Source: Pseudoips prasinana
Taxonomy: Eukaryota > Arthropoda > Insecta > Lepidoptera > Nolidae
Length of the DNA stretch: 64,000 nucleotides
Direction of reading: 5' to 3'
NCBI GenBank assembly: GCA_951640165.1
Contig: OX621253.1
Span: forward strand, 31,689,969 to 31,753,968
The notes under the pieces were generated by a model. The model saw only the letters and a list, made by a program, of their open reading frames with translations. It did not search any database and was not told the DNA's origin. A program made the translations under genes and the position numbers. Positions 61,379 to 64,000 of this stretch are shown piece after piece. Numbering within the stretch: position 1 is the stretch's first letter; each line of letters starts with the position of its first letter.

Positions 61379-61630
61379 CCATTCCGTCTCCAACAACTCT
61401 CTCGTACTATCGAGCTGATCTCGTTGCTCTGTAATTGCTACTATGCGAACTATAGAAATAGCTACAAAATGACATGATGTGTCAGGTTTCCGTTTCTCTC
61501 TAGCTGTGGCCAGCTTTCTCTTCCATTCCACCCCCAACAACTCTCTCGTCCTATCGAGCTGATCTTGCTGCTCGTTCACGGCTACTATGCGAGTTATAAA
61601 AATAACTCCCCAATGACAATATGTACTCAC

Positions 61631-61715
61631 AGGGTGGCTGACAGGGTCAGGTTTGCGTTTCTCTCTAGCTGTGGTCAGCTTTCTCTTCCGTTCCGTCTCC
61701 AACAACTCTCTCATT
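61631..61715 (-). CDS. USP8: Candidate USP8 coiled-coil exon, first regular cassette copy
   Basis: With acceptor CTGTAG/CTACAG-type and donor CACCCT/GTGAGT it encodes RELLETERKRKLTTAREKRK and PDPVSHP, ending in phase 0 as the next exon (DEDSDSYM) requires. The same exon unit is repeated at 61796-61880, 61961-62045, 62126-62210, 62291-62375, 62456-62540 and 63953 onward. The length of 85 is one more than a multiple of three, so including one, four or seven copies keeps frame. Which copies are used in mRNA cannot be told from sequence. Confidence 0.55.
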
Positions 61716-62587
61716 CTGTAGAGCTGATCTCATTGCTCTGTGGCGGCTACTATGCGAGCTATAAAAATAACTCCCCAATGACAATATGTACTCACAGGCT
61801 GGCTGATAGGGTCAGGTTTGCGTTTCTCTCTAGCTGTGGTCAGCTTTCTCTTCCGTTCCGTCTCCAACAACTCTCTCATTCTGTAGAGCTGATCTCATTA
61901 TTCTGTGGCGGCTACTATGCGAGCTATAAAAATAACTCCCCAATGACAATATGTACTCACAGGGTGGCTGACAGGGTCAGGTTTGCGTTTTTCTCTAGCT
62001 GTGGCCAACTTTCTCTTCCGTTCCGTCTCCAACAACTCTCTCGTCCTGTAGAGCTGATCTCATTGCTCTGTGGCGGCTACTATGCGAGTTATAAAAATAA
62101 CTCCCCAATGACAATATGTACTCACAGGGTGGCTGACAGGGTCAGGTTTGCGTTTCTCTCTAGCTGTGGCCAACTTTCTCTTCCGTTCCGTCTCCAACAA
62201 CTCTCTCGTCCTGTAGAGCTGATCTCATTGCTCTGTGGCGGCTACTATGCGAGTTATAAAAATAACTCCCCAATGACAATATGTACTCACAGGGTGGCTG
62301 ACAGGGTCAGGTTTGCGTTTCTCTCTAGCTGTGGCCAACTTTCTCTTCCGTTCCGTCTCCAACAACTCTCTCGTCCTGTAGAGCAGATCTCATTGCTCTG
62401 TGGCGGCTACTATGCGAGTTATAAAAATAACTCCCCAATGACAATATGTACTCACAGGGTGGCTGACAGGGTCAGGTTTGCGTTTCTCTCTAGCTGTGGC
62501 CAACTTTCTCTTCCGTTCCGTCTCCAACAACTCTCTCGTCCTGTAGAGCTGATCTCATTGCTCTGTGGCGGCTACTATGCGAGTTAT

Positions 62588-63531
62588 ATTTATCCAAAGG
62601 GCGTAGACTTAATCATGGTGTGCCCCAAGGTAGTATCCTAGGACCGTTACTTTTTATAATTTATATAAATGATCTGCCAAATGTTACACGCTACCCTATA
62701 ACACAGTTTGCAGACGACACTACTGTAACCATAAATTGTAACGATATAAGCGCCTATGAACAGAATATAAATAATACCCTAATTTCTATTGTTGAGTGGC
62801 TTGACGCTAACAATTTAAAAGCCAACATAAGCAAAACTAAGTTGGTAAATTTCAGTCAACGTAATAAGACCCCAGACATAAACATTAAATACAAAAACCA
62901 GTCACTTAGCGTTGTCGAATCGACCAAATTTCTGGGTTTAACACTTGATAGTAAATTAACATGGAAGCTTCACATTGAACCACTAGCAATGAGAGTTCAT
63001 AAATCAGTGTATGCTCTTCATGAACTTTCAAAAATATCCGATACCAGCACTTTGCTGACGGCGTACCATGGAATGGTGGCATCAGTCTTGCGGTATGGTG
63101 TGATCTTTTGGGGAAACTCCACTGACAAGGAGAAAATCTTTAAAGCACAAAAAAGATGCATCAGAGCTATGTTTGGACTTAAATATATGGAGAGTTGTCA
63201 ACCATTATTCATCAAATATAAAATTTTAACATTACCATGCCTTTACATTTTTGAAGTATCTAAATTTGTTAAATTAAACCAAAATCTTTTTAAGAATGCT
63301 TCAGACACTAACAATAGGCTTCAAAGAGACGTGCACCGATTGTGTATGCTCAAAACGAATACAGCTCTGATGCATAAAAGCATATATCATATGGCTCCAA
63401 AAATATTTAATAAACTGCCCAAAAATCTAAAATGCATGAACGACTTATCAACTTTTAAGAAAGAGCTTAAGACCTTGTTGATCAATAAATGCTATTATAA
63501 TGTAGTGGACTATTTAAATGGTAAATTATAA
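62588..63531 (+). pseudogene. LINE reverse transcriptase, C-terminal part
   Basis: The frame is open from 62588 to the stop at 63531. It starts in the polymerase with HGVPQGSILGPLLFIIYIND, then FADDTTVTIN with the catalytic FADD, then EWLDANNLKANISKTKLVNF, STKFLGLTLDSKLTWKLHI and RYGVIFWGNST. The C-terminal part ends MAPKIFNKLPKNLK and YYNVVDYLNGKL. The N-terminal endonuclease and first half of the polymerase are missing, so it cannot transpose by itself. It belongs to the same broad jockey/CR1-like group as 47850 and 55400. Confidence 0.88.
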
Positions 63532-63917
63532 TTTTTAATTATTTTCATTCTTTGATTTATTATAGCAGTATGAAAATTGACAATATTTTTTGACTCTTTC
63601 ACTATGCATTGACCTTATATTTTTTTTTTTTATTCATTATACTTATTTGACATTATTTTGCTACTTTGGACATAATTTTGATAATTTTTGTTACTTTTGA
63701 CATTTTACTGTTTACTGTTTAATTTAATGAATTGTTATTTTAATGCAATGCAATGCGTGGTTATAATGTGATTCTTGAATACTATTCAAGATAATGTAAA
63801 AAATAAAAATACTGTTTGCATGCCTTATTTTAAGGTAGAATATAGTGCACTATACCAACACTGTAACAACTTGTACTTTTAACCTATATTCTGTGAATAA
63901 AGATTATTATTATTATT
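62588..63917 (+). mobile_element. 5'-truncated LINE inside a cassette intron
   Basis: It interrupts GCGAGTTAT / AAAAATAACTCC of the repeat unit and ends with AATAAAG and an ATT-repeat tail. The left end starts within the polymerase domain. It is antisense to USP8. Confidence 0.85.
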
Positions 63918-64000
63918 ATAAAAATAACTCCCCAATGACAATATGTACTCACAGGGTGGCTGACAGGGTCAGGTTTGCGTTTCTCTCTAGCTGTGGCCAA

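Larger units (their letters stand above)
61379..64000 (-). repeat. 165-base tandem array of a USP8 exon cassette
   Basis: Two diverged units (about 61379-61560) are followed by six regular 165-base units starting at 61631 and one more, cut by the window end, at 63953. Each regular unit is an 85-base exon-like part (RELLETERKRKLATAREKRK, PDPVSHP) plus an 80-base GT-AG intron-like part. On the opposite strand the array is open for 358 codons because 165 is divisible by three; that frame is an artefact. A LINE (62588-63917) interrupts the last intron. Confidence 0.9.

Noticed and set aside
61565..62641. A 358-codon open frame on the plus strand
   Set aside because: It is the antisense of the 165-base tandem array. 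The unit length is divisible by three, so one stop-free frame stays open through all copies.
1..64000. A CRISPR array, phage or bacterial defence system
   Set aside because: Tandem repeats here lack unique spacers and neighbouring cas genes. All genes are eukaryotic with spliceosomal introns.

Overview
The window is insect nuclear DNA, most likely from a butterfly or moth. It is AT-rich, has spliced GT-AG genes, and carries a dense set of small transposable elements. The lepidopteran call rests mainly on the Helitron family seen here many times: a 5' end like TCTATACATATAATAAA, and a 3' end made of a short CGCGG...CCGCG hairpin followed by GGCACAGCTAG, inserted between A and T. tRNA-headed SINEs with ATT-repeat tails support it. 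No bacterial-type gene, CRISPR array or true tRNA gene was found.

Two host genes can be reconstructed. On the plus strand, 1946-4248 holds a three-exon gene for a 216-residue protein that I do not recognise. On the minus strand, from 61009 down to 14632, lie at least nine exons of the deubiquitinase USP8 (UBPY). Their reading frames join exactly and give the acidic linker, the RSHSSPNI segment and the complete catalytic domain of about 330 residues (Cys box, QQD, two CxxC zinc pairs, GGHYTAY, YDDH), ending in a stop at 14632. Its introns reach about 22 kb (36647-58428) because transposons have piled up in them. Further 5' exons lie beyond the right edge. At 61379-64000 a coiled-coil-coding exon of the same gene and its 80-base intron have been amplified as a 165-base tandem cassette.

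Layout: 1-1945, Helitron ends and a hAT-like MITE; 1946-4248, the unknown gene; 4249-14100, intergenic repeats (LINE ends, SINEs, Helitrons); 14632-61009, USP8 with intronic elements. Those elements include a jockey-like LINE with an intact ORF2 (17638-20634), a decayed helicase-bearing Helitron (24529-26590), Harbinger-like elements (27065-28070, about 49700-50840), a mariner with an intact transposase (44453-45740), several palindromic MITE families and a 64-base minisatellite (59690-60690). A second 5'-truncated LINE (62588-63917) sits inside one cassette intron.

The points most worth following up are the amplified exon cassette, a possible alternative first exon at 40695-40760 that would give a catalytic-domain-only USP8, SINEs that reach within a few bases of USP8 splice sites, and a four-level nest of transposons at 34366-35363. 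All family names come from reading the translations and termini by eye; no database search was possible.
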